Shown here in pieces: positions 39,596-49,385 of a stretch of 59,388 nucleotides of DNA. The notes under the pieces are model-generated. The model did no database searches. It worked only from the letters and a program-made list of their open reading frames with translations, and was not told the DNA's origin. Made by a program: the position numbers and the translations under genes. This DNA comes from Anaerolineales bacterium (lineage in GTDB: Bacteria; Chloroflexota; Anaerolineae; Anaerolineales; Villigracilaceae), in assembly GCA_019187665.1 (NCBI GenBank), contig JABARH010000048.1:1-59388 (forward strand). Reading direction: 5' to 3'. Positions within the stretch are counted from its first letter, which is position 1. The number at the start of each line of letters is the position of its first letter.

Positions 39596-39895
39596 ATGCT
39601 AAAAACAATCAGCGCCACAAAAGCCCGAATCAACTTCGGGGATGTGATGAAACAAGCCAAGATCGCCCCTGTCATTGTGGAACGCGGCGGAAAAGCAGAA
39701 GTCGTTGTCCTTTCTAAAAAGGCGTACGATCAATTGGTCGCGGAAAAGAAAGGTAAAGACTGGCGGAAACTGTTGGAAGAAGCCCATGAAAGTATTCGCA
39801 TTGCATTGAACGGGCGCGAACTGCCAGATCCAGCCGAGATGATTCGCCAAGGGCGGGAGGAACGAGATGAGCAACTCCTTAACGCATTGCGTTGA
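39596..39895 (+). CDS. Phd/YefM-type antitoxin
   Basis: 99 residues from the ATG at 39596, preceded by GAGAGG. MLKTISATKARINFGDVMKQAKIAPVIVERGGKAEVVVLSKKAYDQLV is the Phd/YefM DNA-binding domain; the C-terminal half (WRKLLEEAHESIRIALNGRELPDPAEMIRQGREERDEQL) is the toxin-binding arm. It overlaps the PIN toxin gene by 29 bp. Confidence 0.9.
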   Translation: MLKTISATKARINFGDVMKQAKIAPVIVERGGKAEVVVLSKKAYDQLVAEKKGKDWRKLLEEAHESIRIALNGRELPDPAEMIRQGREERDEQLLNALR

Positions 39896-40289
39896 CGCAA
39901 GCGTGATTGTTCGTCACGTGACATCGAAAACAGTGACAAATTTATGGGAAAGTTGGATGCAAGCGGACGCGAGAATTGTCGCTCCGTCCTTGCTGTACTA
40001 TGAAGTTACAAACGGCCTATATCGTTATCAAAAAGCAGGCAGTTTACCGTCTGATGCAGTTGAAAAGGCGCTTACAGCGGCATTGACTTTGCCAATCGAA
40101 CTGGTTTCGAATGCAGAATTACACTCGCGCGCCAAAAAGGCGGCAGTTAAATACAATCTATCTGCCACCTATGATGCGCATTACATCGCTCTGGCAGAAT
40201 GGATGGGTATTGAATTCTGGACGGCAGACAAGAAACTCGTCAACACATTGAAGCCATTCAAGTTTGATTGGGTAAAGGGAATTGAATAG
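39867..40289 (+). CDS. PIN-domain ribonuclease toxin (VapC-like)
   Basis: 140 residues. Acidic active site of PIN domains: CVDASVIVRH (Asp near 10), YYEVTNGL (Glu near 47), SATYDAHYIALAE (Asp near 107) and FWTADKKL (Asp near 124). Such toxins cleave tRNA or rRNA. Paired with the Phd-type antitoxin upstream in overlapping frames. It closes the accessory island. Confidence 0.92.
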   Translation: MSNSLTHCVDASVIVRHVTSKTVTNLWESWMQADARIVAPSLLYYEVTNGLYRYQKAGSLPSDAVEKALTAALTLPIELVSNAELHSRAKKAAVKYNLSATYDAHYIALAEWMGIEFWTADKKLVNTLKPFKFDWVKGIE

Positions 40290-40296
40290 GCAGAGC

Positions 40297-40434
40297 AATT
40301 CTTCTGCTCGGCTGGGGAGTCGCATAGATATGACGAGGGGTTTTGGAAGGAACTACTCGGTGAGAAGGTGAGGAAGAGCAAGGAGCAGAATTTGCCTGTC
40401 CCGTCGAAGGTGGGGAAGGAGTTGGGGGTTTGAG
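40297..40434 (+). pseudogene. Displaced copy of the herA 3' end
   Basis: Codons read ILLLGWGV, then after a frame change RYDEGFWKELLGEKVRKSKE and QNLPVPSKVGKELGV to a stop. 40329-40394 equals herA 35777-35842 with three mismatches in 66 bp, whereas the part before it is only similar at protein level (ATT CTT CTG CTC against GTG TTG TTG CTT) and lacks about eight residues. The end differs from the intact gene (PVPSKVGKELGV instead of LKELGF). It marks the right border of the island. Confidence 0.85.
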
Positions 40435-40556
40435 TTGACAGCCCCTCGAAGCGCAATTTGTGACCGAGTGCGGTATGGCAGGAGTTGGGGGTAGACCGCG
40501 AAGAGGCGCAGGCCTCGAATCCTGCAACACATGGGCAGTCAAATTTGTCAGGCGGG

Positions 40557-40562
40557 TATAAT
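40557..40562 (+). promoter_or_regulatory. -10 box TATAAT at the start of the glycan locus
   Basis: TATAAT ends nine bases before the ATG at 40572, giving a near-leaderless message for the first glycan gene. The -35 region is weak. Confidence 0.45.
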
Positions 40563-40571
40563 TTCAACGAA

Positions 40572-42143
40572 ATGAAATCCCATATTCCGATTATTGTCTC
40601 CGGCCTCCTCCTCGGCGCGGGATTCTCCGCGCTTCAACCCGGTAATTTTTTCACCGGCTGGTTGATTTTCTCCTTCATCTTTCTTCTTTCGTTTTACGTT
40701 TTACGTTACGCCTCTCATTGGGCGCCGGACTCGCAAGAAGTTCAACCTGCAACCTTCAACCTGCAACTTGTTCTTGCCCTAGCCTTCCTCCTGCGCCTTG
40801 CCCTCGGCGTGACGCTTTACCTCGCCCTGCCTCTCCAGCCCGATGCCGCCGACGATCACCGCAACGGCTACATTTACACCGACGCCTATCGCCGCGACAT
40901 GCAGGCTTGGGAACTGTCGCAGTCCGGCCAGCCCATCTGGGAATCCTTCAACAAGTCGCATTATTCCGATCAATACGGCGGACTGCTCGCCATCCTGACC
41001 GCCTCCTATCGTTATCTTTCGCCGGATGCACACCGGCCACTGCTCCCGATTCTCCTCGCCGCGTTGACCGCCGCCCTCGGCATCCCCTTCCTCTGGAAAT
41101 TCGCTTCATTGCTTTGGGGTGGGCGGGTGGCTTCCATCGCGGTCGGAATCTACGCCCTCTACCCCGAGTCGATTCTGCTTGGCAGTTCGCAGATGCGCGA
41201 ACCGTTTTTGATGACCTTCATGGCAATCGCGTTGTGGGGATTTGTTTCTCGACGCGTTGAACAGAGCGAAGCACACAGCCGAAGCGCGACGCTCTGGCTC
41301 GCCCTTGGCTTCCTCGGCATGTTGCTCATTTCTCCCGCCGTCGCCTTGCTGACCCTGGTCATCCTCGCCGGTTGGATGTTTGTCCAACGCGAGCACGGAC
41401 GAGTCTCGTGGACCGCGCTGTTGGCGACCGGATTCATTTTCATCGCGGGTCTCTATCTCCTCGCCTGGGGACTTGAGCGCGAACAGCCCTTCGGTTCCTC
41501 GCCTATCGGCATCGTGATGAACTTCGCGCGCGACGCGGTCAAATGGGACACCTATCAACTCGTGCGCGGATCGGGCTGGGTGCAAAAACTATTCAGTGAA
41601 ATGCCGGAAGGATTGCATCCGCTCTTTGTGATAATCTATGGACTGTGCCAGCCTGTTTTACCCGCCGCCTTCGTCGAGCCGACCACGCTGACCCTGCGCC
41701 TGCTTGGCATCTTCCGCGCGCTGGGCTGGTATGCTCTTGTCCCGTTGTTGTTCTACGCTCCGTTCGCGGTCACCCGCTCTGAAGTAGGAGAGAAGCGCCG
41801 GTTGTGGCTATGGCTGATCGCCCTCGTCTGGATCTGGTGCATCGTCGCGGCCTTGCGCGGCGGCGCGGATCAGTGGGACAATCCCCGCTATCGCGCCATC
41901 CTGATCGTGATCGAGGCTTGCGTCGCCGCGTACGCCTGGGTGAATCGCGATCGCTGGCTCACGCGCTGGATTCTTGTCGAAATTATTTTTCTTGTTTTCT
42001 TCACGCAATGGTACGCCAGCCGCTATTACCATCTCGGCGGACAGATTCCGTTTGGGATCATGGTCGCCGTCATCGTTGCGCTTGCCGCGCTTATCCTCGG
42101 GGGAGGCTGGTGGCGCGACCGCCGCAGAAAACTGTTGCCTTGA
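40572..42143 (+). CDS. Polytopic membrane glycosyltransferase-like protein
   Basis: 523 residues with about eleven to thirteen hydrophobic segments. After the second helix a luminal loop carries DAADDHRNGYIYTDAYRRDMQAWELSQSG, an acidic pattern like the catalytic loop of PMT/ArnT (GT-C) transferases that use lipid-linked sugars. Residues about 57-66 (QEVQPATFNLQL) come from a TTCAACCTGCAACC repeat (about 40740-40769) and YVLRYASH from a TTTTACG repeat. It begins the glycan locus and probably adds a sugar on the outer face of the membrane; donor unknown. Confidence 0.7.
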   Translation: MKSHIPIIVSGLLLGAGFSALQPGNFFTGWLIFSFIFLLSFYVLRYASHWAPDSQEVQPATFNLQLVLALAFLLRLALGVTLYLALPLQPDAADDHRNGYIYTDAYRRDMQAWELSQSGQPIWESFNKSHYSDQYGGLLAILTASYRYLSPDAHRPLLPILLAALTAALGIPFLWKFASLLWGGRVASIAVGIYALYPESILLGSSQMREPFLMTFMAIALWGFVSRRVEQSEAHSRSATLWLALGFLGMLLISPAVALLTLVILAGWMFVQREHGRVSWTALLATGFIFIAGLYLLAWGLEREQPFGSSPIGIVMNFARDAVKWDTYQLVRGSGWVQKLFSEMPEGLHPLFVIIYGLCQPVLPAAFVEPTTLTLRLLGIFRALGWYALVPLLFYAPFAVTRSEVGEKRRLWLWLIALVWIWCIVAALRGGADQWDNPRYRAILIVIEACVAAYAWVNRDRWLTRWILVEIIFLVFFTQWYASRYYHLGGQIPFGIMVAVIVALAALILGGGWWRDRRRKLLP

Positions 42144-42260
42144 AATTTCACGATATAATTCAGCCGCTGAATTTTGAAACAAGAATGGCGCGTACGATGC
42201 GCTCTCTGGCGCACCGCCGACGTTAGAGAACGTCTGCTGCGCTCCATACCAGGAGACTGA

Positions 42261-43235
42261 ATGCCAACTGCCATCATCACAGGAATCACGGGACAGGACG
42301 GATCGTATCTCGCGGAACTCCTGCTTTCCAAAGGCTATAACGTGGTCGGAGTGGCGCGCCGCGCCAGCACCTTCACGCTGGAACGCGTCGCCCACCTGCT
42401 GGACAAGATCACCGTTGTTCAAGGCGACCTGCACGACCAGGGTTCGTTCATGGCGCTGTTCGAGGAATACAAGCCGACCGAATTCTACAACCTCGCCGCG
42501 CAATCCTTCGTGCCGACCTCGTGGAATCAACCGACGCTGACCGGCGAAGTGACCGCCCTCGGCGTGACGCGCATCCTCGAAGCCATCCGTTACTACAATC
42601 CGAAGATTCGTTTTTATCAAGCCTCTTCCAGCGAGATGTACGGCAAAGTACTTGAGATTCCTCAAAGCGAGACGACTCCGTTCTATCCGCGCTCGCCGTA
42701 TGGCGTTGCCAAAGTGTACGGACACTACATCACCATCAATTATCGCGAGTCATTCGATCTCTTTGCCGTCTCCGGGATTCTCTTCAATCACGAATCCCCC
42801 CGCCGCGGACTTGAATTCGTGACGCGCAAGATCGCCGACGGCGTGGCGAAGATCAAACTTGGACTGACGAAGGAACTGCGCCTCGGCAACCTCGAATCGA
42901 AACGCGACTGGGGATTCGCCGGCGACTACGTGGACGCCATGTGGCGCATGTTACAGCACGACCAGCCCGATAATTTCGTCATCGGCACCGGCGAGACTCA
43001 TACCGTGCGCGAATTTTGCGAGATCGCCTTCGCCCACGCGGACCTCGACTGGCAGAAATACGTGATCGTGGACGAACGCTTCTACCGCCCCGCCGAAGTG
43101 GACATCCTGCTCTCCGACCCGTCCAAAGCGGGACGCGAACTCGGCTGGGAGCCGAAAGTCGGCTTCGTGGATTTGGTCAAGATGATGGTTGACTCGGATA
43201 TGGAACGCATCCGCAAACAGGTTGCAAATTCTTAA
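42261..43235 (+). CDS. gmd: GDP-mannose 4,6-dehydratase
   Basis: 324 residues. Makes GDP-4-keto-6-deoxymannose. NADP site [15 protein letters not shown] (8-22), VxGxxRR-type VVGVARRAS, catalytic SSSEMYGK and [10 protein letters not shown] (Tyr and Lys of the SDR triad), and [16 protein letters not shown]. No fucose synthase or reductase gene for the next step is in the window, so the product may be GDP-rhamnose, GDP-fucose or an amino sugar made with genes elsewhere. AGGAG precedes the ATG and a TATAAT box lies at 42153-42158. Confidence 0.93.
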   Translation: MPTAIITGITGQDGSYLAELLLSKGYNVVGVARRASTFTLERVAHLLDKITVVQGDLHDQGSFMALFEEYKPTEFYNLAAQSFVPTSWNQPTLTGEVTALGVTRILEAIRYYNPKIRFYQASSSEMYGKVLEIPQSETTPFYPRSPYGVAKVYGHYITINYRESFDLFAVSGILFNHESPRRGLEFVTRKIADGVAKIKLGLTKELRLGNLESKRDWGFAGDYVDAMWRMLQHDQPDNFVIGTGETHTVREFCEIAFAHADLDWQKYVIVDERFYRPAEVDILLSDPSKAGRELGWEPKVGFVDLVKMMVDSDMERIRKQVANS

Positions 43236-43239
43236 TTCC

Positions 43240-44187
43240 ATGCCCGAACTTTCCCTGATTGTCCCGGTCTATAATGAAGAGGAAAACATTCCCCTGCTTT
43301 TCGATGCGATTCAAAAAGCCCTCGCGCCTCTGAACCAGACCTGGGAACTGATCCTCGTGGACGACGGCAGCCGCGACGGAAGCGCCGCGGCCTTGGAAAA
43401 ACTTTATCAGCAGGATCCGCTTCACGTCCGCGTGATCGAACTGCGCCGCAACTTCGGTCAGACCGCCGCCATCGCCGCCGGTATTGATCACGCGCGCGGC
43501 AACATCATCGTCCTGCTCGACGCCGACCTGCAAAACGATCCCGCCGATATTCCCAACCTGCTCACAAAATTAAATGAAGGCTACGATCTCGTCAGCGGCT
43601 GGCGCAAAAATCGCAAAGACAACGCGCTCACGCGCAACCTGCCCTCGCACGCCGCCAACTGGTTGATCTCCGCCGTCACGGGCGTGCGCCTGCACGATTA
43701 CGGTTGCACACTCAAAGCCTATCGCCGCGATGCGCTTGAAGGGTTCAAGCTCTACGGCGAAATGCACCGCTTCATTCCGGTCTTCGCGCATTCCGTTGGA
43801 GCGCGCATCGCCGAGATCGAAGTGAATCATCACCCGCGCAGATTCGGCAAAGCCAAATACGGACTCGAGCGCACGATTAAAGTTTTGCTCGATCTGTTCA
43901 CCGTTAAATTTTTGCTCAGTTATTCCAGCAAGCCCATTTATCTTTTCGGCGGCGCGGGACTCGCGCTGATGTTCCTCGGTCTCGCCGACCTTCTTTATCT
44001 TTTCATCCGCCGCTTCTGGGGCATCCCCGCCGCCACCTCGCCTCTGCTGGTCGTCGGCGTGATGTTCGCCATCATGGGTTTTCAATCCATCCTGATGGGA
44101 CTCATCGCCGAACTGCTTGCGCGCACTTATCACGAGTCGCAGCAGAAGCCCACCTACACCATCCGCACCATTCTCGAATCCAAATAA
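43240..44187 (+). CDS. GT2 glycosyltransferase, polyprenyl-phosphate sugar synthase type
   Basis: 315 residues. GT-A fold: LIVPVYNEEENIPLLFDAI, VDDGSRDGS, RNFGQTAAIAAGIDHARGN, LDADLQNDP and DYGCTLKAYRRDAL. Two C-terminal hydrophobic helices near 235-260 and 270-300, as in GtrB/DPM1-like enzymes that load sugar on to a lipid carrier. It could supply the donor for the GT-C-like protein at 40572. Starts 4 bp after gmd. Confidence 0.9.
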   Translation: MPELSLIVPVYNEEENIPLLFDAIQKALAPLNQTWELILVDDGSRDGSAAALEKLYQQDPLHVRVIELRRNFGQTAAIAAGIDHARGNIIVLLDADLQNDPADIPNLLTKLNEGYDLVSGWRKNRKDNALTRNLPSHAANWLISAVTGVRLHDYGCTLKAYRRDALEGFKLYGEMHRFIPVFAHSVGARIAEIEVNHHPRRFGKAKYGLERTIKVLLDLFTVKFLLSYSSKPIYLFGGAGLALMFLGLADLLYLFIRRFWGIPAATSPLLVVGVMFAIMGFQSILMGLIAELLARTYHESQQKPTYTIRTILESK

Positions 44188-44188
44188 C

Positions 44189-45313
44189 ATGCGCGTCCTC
44201 GTCCTCATCCACGAATTCCCGCCCATCGGCGGAGGGGGAGGCGCCGCCGCGCGCGACATTTGCATCGCTCTCGCCAAGCGCGGACACGATGTAAAAGTGT
44301 TGACCGCGCATTTCGACGGCCTGCCCAAGCGCGAAACGATTCAAGGCGTGGATGTGATGCGACTCGCCTCACTGCGGCGTGAAGCCTTCCGCGCGCGTTT
44401 GCCGGAGATGACCGCCTTCGTCCTCTCTGCGCTGACAGCGGGCGCACCCCTCGCACGCCGCTTCCACCCCGATGTGATCCACGCGCACTTCGCCGTCCCG
44501 GCCGGAGCCGCCGCCTGGACTCTCTCCCGCCTCACACAGATTCCCTGCGTCCTCACCGCCCACCTCGGCGACGTGCCCGGCGGCGTCCCCGAAAAGACCG
44601 GCAAATGGTTTCGCATCATCCAGCCGTTCACGCAACCCATCTGGCGCGGCGCGAAACGAGTCGTTGCCGTCAGTCAATTCACGCGCGCACTTGCCCTCCA
44701 GCATTATGCAATCCCGATTGACGTGATCCCCAACGGCGTGGACGTGAGCGCGCTCCGTCCGCAGACTCTCGAAATCCACAACCCGCCGCGACTCGTTTTC
44801 GCCGGTCGCTTTGTGGAGCAAAAAAATCCCCTGCAGATCGTGCGCGTCCTCTCGAAGTTACGCCACCTCGCGTGGACGTGTTCCCTGCTCGGGGACGGCG
44901 TCTTGCGCGAGGCGGTCCGCCGCGAGATCGAATCGCTCGACCTCGCGGATCGTTTTCACCTGCCCGGCTGGGTCACGCCGGAACAGGTCATCGCCGAGTT
45001 TCAAAAAAGCGACATCCTCTTCATGCCCTCGCGCTCCGAAGGTCTGCCCGTTGTCGGCGTGCAAGCCCTGGCGTGCGGACTCGCCCTCGTCGTCGGCCGC
45101 GCCGGTGGATTTGTAGATTTGGTCAACGGCAACGGCGCGATCTGTGACCCCGATGACACAGAGTCGCTGACCTCTGCTCTCTCCTCACTGCTCGCCTCGC
45201 CTCCCGCGCTCCTTGCCGCGCGCCAAAAAAGCCTTGACCTCGCGCAGCCTTTCGACATTGAACGCGTGGCGGATGCCTACGAGAATCTCTTTCGTGAAGT
45301 CTCCGGGAAATAA
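44189..45313 (+). CDS. GT4 glycosyltransferase
   Basis: 374 residues. Two Rossmann halves: RVLVLIHEFPPIGGGGGAAARDICIALAKRGHDV at the N-terminus and RLVFAGRFVEQKNPLQIVRVL ... ILFMPSRSEGLPVVGVQALACGLALVVGRAGGFVDLV at the C-terminus, with the ExxxxG nucleotide-sugar motif (here EGLPVVGVQAL). Retaining transferase using a nucleotide sugar in the cytoplasm. Starts one base after the previous stop codon. Confidence 0.92.
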   Translation: MRVLVLIHEFPPIGGGGGAAARDICIALAKRGHDVKVLTAHFDGLPKRETIQGVDVMRLASLRREAFRARLPEMTAFVLSALTAGAPLARRFHPDVIHAHFAVPAGAAAWTLSRLTQIPCVLTAHLGDVPGGVPEKTGKWFRIIQPFTQPIWRGAKRVVAVSQFTRALALQHYAIPIDVIPNGVDVSALRPQTLEIHNPPRLVFAGRFVEQKNPLQIVRVLSKLRHLAWTCSLLGDGVLREAVRREIESLDLADRFHLPGWVTPEQVIAEFQKSDILFMPSRSEGLPVVGVQALACGLALVVGRAGGFVDLVNGNGAICDPDDTESLTSALSSLLASPPALLAARQKSLDLAQPFDIERVADAYENLFREVSGK

Positions 45314-45353
45314 GCGCTCCCGCCCTTCCGTTATAATGGCATCCGCCAGCCCC

Positions 45354-47399
45354 ATGCACAAGCGCCCCCTTTCCTTTTACCTGATTCGAATCGTCGCCCT
45401 GCTCCCCATCGCCCTCGTCCTTGTCGGCGCGGCGGGGCAGGTGCAGCGCGTTGCCTGGGGAACGGGTAACTGGCTGGGCGAATATTCCCTCAAATGGGGC
45501 ATGGGATTCTTCCTCTTCGTTCTCTTTTGCCTCGCCCTCTTCGCCCTCGCCTTCCTCGCTACCTGCTTCCCGCATAAATTGCCAGCCGCCAATTACCAGA
45601 CTCCATCCCTGCTCCGCTGGCCGGTGATCGTTTTTCTCATCCTCGCGCCGGTCTGGCTGTTCCAATACACCTATTGGGGCATGATCCTCACCAGCCTATC
45701 CTTTCGCGTGCTTGTCTGGGGACTCGCCTTCCTCCTCGTTGCCAGCATCCTGACTCGCCAGGTACCAATGCCCAATGAGCAGACTCTTCTCATCTCCATC
45801 CTCCTGACCGGCTCTGTCCTGGCTGCCGCCATCCCCCTTGTCAACGTGACCTCCCATCCGTTCTCACTGGAATGGTCGGAGGGGAATCGCTTGTGGGACT
45901 ACTCCACCCTCTTTGGGCGCGGCCTGTATATTTACCCGGCCGATCAGCCTCTCGTTCCTTTTCTCGACTTTGGCCGGCAGTTGATCGGCGGCCTGCCCTT
46001 CCTTCTTCCAAACGTGACCATTGCCGGGGAACGCCTGTGGGTGGCGCTGGTCGCGATTGTGCCATATCTGCTCCTCGGTTGGAGCGCCTTTGCTGCCACC
46101 GGCGCGAAACGTTCCACGATCTTTTTCGCGGGCATGTGGGCCTTCCTTTTTTTGCGGCAGGGACCGATCCATGCTCCGCTGGTGATCAGCGCCATTCTCG
46201 TCGCGCTTGCGTGGCGCAGGCCGTTGTGGGTCTCGCTTCCGGCCATCATGCTTGCCTCGTGGTTCGCCTCGGTCAGCCGCTTCACGTGGATGTTCGCGCC
46301 GGGCATGTGGACGGCGATGCTCGTGCTGGCTGAATCTTCCGCGACGGCGAACCCACTGCCCCCGTCCGCGCGAACGTGGGGCAGGGCAATTTTGCTGGGC
46401 GTGATCGGCGCGGCATCCGGCTATTTTCTTCCACAGGTGGATTTCATCCACGCGCGCGGCGCGGCGCAGGCCGCCTCGGATGTGCTGCTGAATCAATCAC
46501 TGCTGTGGTATCGCCTGCTTCCGAATAGCACGTATGATCTGGGCGTCCTGGTCAACCTGTCGCTGGCGGCGCTGCCCCTGGTCGCTGCGCTGATTCTGCT
46601 GGCGGCGCGTAACGACTGGCCGCTTTCGCTCTGGCAGAAACTCGCGCTTGTGTCATCGTTACTTGCCTTCCTGGTCATCGGATTGATCGCCAGCACAAAG
46701 ATCGGCGGCGGCGCAGACTTGCACAACCTGGACATGTTTCTGATCGGCGCGCTGTTTGTGGCGAGCCTGGCCTGGCCCCGGCTTGAAGCGGCCTGGAAGG
46801 AATCGCCGCGCGTTCGCCATATCATTTTACTGATGGCTTTTCTGCCGGCGTTGTTCGCCCTGCGCGACATGCAGCCGCTCTTGCGCGCCGAAGACCTGGA
46901 GCGCCTGAAAGTATTAACCGGGCGCGAGAACATGTATCGCAACGACCCGAACCTGCTGGGCTTATTACCTTCTCACGAAAAAACGGAACGCATACTGGAT
47001 GCGATTCGCAATGAAGTCGCCGCCGCGAGTCAAGATGGCGAAGTGCTATTCATGGATCAACGCCAACTGCTCACGTTTGGGTTTGTGGAGACCGCGTTGG
47101 TTCCGGAATATGATAAAAAATACCTGATGGACCGCGCCATGACCGATTCGTTCCAGCCCGTGTTTCGATCCTTCTATGCCGACCTGGCCGCGCGCCGTTT
47201 CGCGCTGATCGTCACCGACCCGTTGCGCCGTCCGGACAAGGGCGCGGAATCTAGTTTCGGCGAGGAGAACAATGCCTGGGTTAAGTGGGTAGCCGCGCCC
47301 ATTCTGTGTTTTTACATCGTCAAGACCGACCTCGACGATGTCCGCATCCAGTTGCTTGTGCCGCGCGGCGACTCGCCCGACTGCGCTTTGCCTCACTAG
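45354..47399 (+). CDS. Large polytopic membrane protein, paralogue of the 55248 gene
   Basis: 681 residues, about a dozen hydrophobic segments, then a soluble C-terminal part (about 540-681). Unknown function. It shares many blocks with 55248-57314: [81 protein letters not shown] and [16 protein letters not shown]. The Glu-Gly-Asn-Arg loop and the size suggest a GT-C-type transferase or polymerase for surface glycan. A short stretch [14 protein letters not shown] may be repeat-derived. The upstream ATG at 45336 overlaps a TATAAT-like box, so I prefer the ATG at 45354. Confidence 0.75.
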   Translation: MHKRPLSFYLIRIVALLPIALVLVGAAGQVQRVAWGTGNWLGEYSLKWGMGFFLFVLFCLALFALAFLATCFPHKLPAANYQTPSLLRWPVIVFLILAPVWLFQYTYWGMILTSLSFRVLVWGLAFLLVASILTRQVPMPNEQTLLISILLTGSVLAAAIPLVNVTSHPFSLEWSEGNRLWDYSTLFGRGLYIYPADQPLVPFLDFGRQLIGGLPFLLPNVTIAGERLWVALVAIVPYLLLGWSAFAATGAKRSTIFFAGMWAFLFLRQGPIHAPLVISAILVALAWRRPLWVSLPAIMLASWFASVSRFTWMFAPGMWTAMLVLAESSATANPLPPSARTWGRAILLGVIGAASGYFLPQVDFIHARGAAQAASDVLLNQSLLWYRLLPNSTYDLGVLVNLSLAALPLVAALILLAARNDWPLSLWQKLALVSSLLAFLVIGLIASTKIGGGADLHNLDMFLIGALFVASLAWPRLEAAWKESPRVRHIILLMAFLPALFALRDMQPLLRAEDLERLKVLTGRENMYRNDPNLLGLLPSHEKTERILDAIRNEVAAASQDGEVLFMDQRQLLTFGFVETALVPEYDKKYLMDRAMTDSFQPVFRSFYADLAARRFALIVTDPLRRPDKGAESSFGEENNAWVKWVAAPILCFYIVKTDLDDVRIQLLVPRGDSPDCALPH

Positions 47400-47406
47400 G
47401 AGAATC

Positions 47407-48516
47407 ATGCCCGAACGCAAAACAGTCCTCGTCACCGGCGGAAGCGGATTCATCGGCGCCAATCTCGTGCGCCGGCTGATTCAAAATTATCGCGTCGTTA
47501 ACCTGGACCGCCTGACGTATGCCGCCAACCCACTCTCGCTTGCGGATCTCGACACGCATCCCGCCTACGAATTCGTCCACGCTTCCATCGCCGACCGCGA
47601 GCGGGTGAGCGCGTTGTTGACGCGCACCCAACCCGATGCGATTCTGCATCTGGCCGCCGAATCGCATGTGGATCGCTCCATCGAGGATGCCGAAGATTTT
47701 ATTCAGACGAATGTCGTTGGCACGTACGTCCTGCTCGAAGCCGCGCGCGGCTACTGGAACAATCTTCCCCAGGGTCGCAAAGCGGACTTTCGCTTCCTGC
47801 ATGTTTCCACCGATGAAGTCTTTGGCTCGCTCGGCGCGAACGGTTATTTTTCCGAGACGACGCCCTACGCGCCCAACTCGCCCTATTCCGCCTCGAAAGC
47901 CTCCAGTGATCATTTCGTCCGCGCATATCATCACACGCACGGATTGCCGACGGTCATCACTAATTGTTCCAATAATTATGGACCGTATCAATTCCCGGAG
48001 AAAATGATTCCATTGATGATCCTTAACGCCATCTCTGGCAAGACTCTCCCGGTCTATGGACAGGGAACCAACGTCCGCGATTGGATCTATGTGGAGGATC
48101 ACTGCCGCGCCCTGCAACTTGCATTTGAAAAAGGAATCGCCGGCGAGACGTATGTCTTCGGCGCGGACACGGAACAGGTGAACCTGGACCTCGTCCACAA
48201 GATTTGCGCCCTGCTGGATGAGATCGCCCCCGTGGACGAGAATCCGCTCACGCGCGGTCGTGGACTCAACACCTATGCCGGCCTGATCCGCTTCGTGACC
48301 GATCGCCCCGGTCACGATCAGCGCTACGCGATCGACTCTGCGAAGGCGCGGCGCGAGTTGGGCTGGTCGCCGCGCGAAGATTTTGAATCCGGTTTGCGGA
48401 AAACGGTCGAGTGGTATTTGTCGAATCCGAAATGGGTCGCGCAAGCCAGCGGCGGCGCGTACAGCGAATGGATGCAAAAAAATTACGCCTGGCGCGCGCA
48501 CAAGGAGGCCAAGTGA
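47407..48516 (+). CDS. rfbB: dTDP-glucose 4,6-dehydratase
   Basis: 369 residues. Makes dTDP-4-keto-6-deoxyglucose. NAD site [20 protein letters not shown], and [10 protein letters not shown] (catalytic Tyr/Lys), ending with [21 protein letters not shown]. Its stop overlaps the GTG start of rfbA. It feeds the acetyltransferase/ketoisomerase and aminotransferase downstream. Confidence 0.95.
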   Translation: MPERKTVLVTGGSGFIGANLVRRLIQNYRVVNLDRLTYAANPLSLADLDTHPAYEFVHASIADRERVSALLTRTQPDAILHLAAESHVDRSIEDAEDFIQTNVVGTYVLLEAARGYWNNLPQGRKADFRFLHVSTDEVFGSLGANGYFSETTPYAPNSPYSASKASSDHFVRAYHHTHGLPTVITNCSNNYGPYQFPEKMIPLMILNAISGKTLPVYGQGTNVRDWIYVEDHCRALQLAFEKGIAGETYVFGADTEQVNLDLVHKICALLDEIAPVDENPLTRGRGLNTYAGLIRFVTDRPGHDQRYAIDSAKARRELGWSPREDFESGLRKTVEWYLSNPKWVAQASGGAYSEWMQKNYAWRAHKEAK

Positions 48517-49385
48517 AAGGAATCATTCTTGCGGGCGGGCGCGGCACGCGGCTCTATCCGCTGACTGTTTCGATCAGCAAACAAATCCTGCCGGTCTATG
48601 ATAAGCCGATGGTATATTATCCGTTGTCCATGCTTATGCTGGCGGGCATACGCGAGATTCTGGTAATCAGCGCGCCGGACGCGCTGGGTGACTTCCGCGC
48701 ATTGCTGGGCGACGGAAAGCAATGGGGACTCTCGTTTGAGTATGCGGAACAAGCCGACCCGCGCGGACTGGCCGATGCGTTCATTGTTGGGCGCGAGTTC
48801 ATTGGCGACAGTGAAGTGTGTTTGATCCTTGGCGATAATATTTTTTACGGCCAGGGTCTGGTCGCGCTCATGCGCGAGGGCGCGGAACTGACGGAAGGCG
48901 CGCTGATCTTCGGATACCCGGTGCATGACCCGCATAGTTACGGCATCGTTGAATTCGATGAAGGCGGCAATGCCATCAGCCTGGAGGAGAAACCGGAGCA
49001 TCCGCGCTCGAATTTTGCCGTGCCCGGCATTTATTTTTACGACAATCAAGTTGTAAAAATGGCTGAAGAACTCAAGCCATCCCCGCGCGGAGAATTGGAG
49101 ATCACCGACCTCAACCGCGTTTACCTTGAACGCGGGCAATTGAAGGTGGTGCGTTTCGGGCGCGGCGTGGCATGGCTGGATGCCGGCACGCACGAGTCTC
49201 TGCTGGAGGCGGCGAATTTTGTGCGCGCCGTGCAAAACCGGCAGGGGTTGATGATCGCCTCTCCGGAGGAGATCGCATATCGGCGGGGATATATCACCGC
49301 CGAGCAATTGCGCGCGCTGGCGCGGGGCATGGCGAACACCTCCTATGCCGATTTTTTAATTCAGATCCTGGACGAGCGCCAATGA
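48513..49385 (+). CDS. rfbA: Glucose-1-phosphate thymidylyltransferase
   Basis: 290 residues, GTG start at 48513 with AAGGAGG four bases upstream. Makes dTDP-glucose. [38 protein letters not shown] is the nucleotide-binding start; [31 protein letters not shown] and [13 protein letters not shown] are family blocks. Coupled by ATGA to the following gene. Confidence 0.96.
   Translation: MKGIILAGGRGTRLYPLTVSISKQILPVYDKPMVYYPLSMLMLAGIREILVISAPDALGDFRALLGDGKQWGLSFEYAEQADPRGLADAFIVGREFIGDSEVCLILGDNIFYGQGLVALMREGAELTEGALIFGYPVHDPHSYGIVEFDEGGNAISLEEKPEHPRSNFAVPGIYFYDNQVVKMAEELKPSPRGELEITDLNRVYLERGQLKVVRFGRGVAWLDAGTHESLLEAANFVRAVQNRQGLMIASPEEIAYRRGYITAEQLRALARGMANTSYADFLIQILDERQ

Noticed and set aside
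40508..40525. tRNA T-arm-like sequence GCAGGCCTCGAATCCTGC beside the island border
   Set aside because: The stem pairs but the loop has eight bases and no acceptor, D or anticodon arms could be folded around it. It may be a tRNA scrap but I cannot support a tRNA gene.
47320..48501. 393-codon minus-strand frame opposite rfbB
   Set aside because: Antisense shadow of a conserved enzyme gene.
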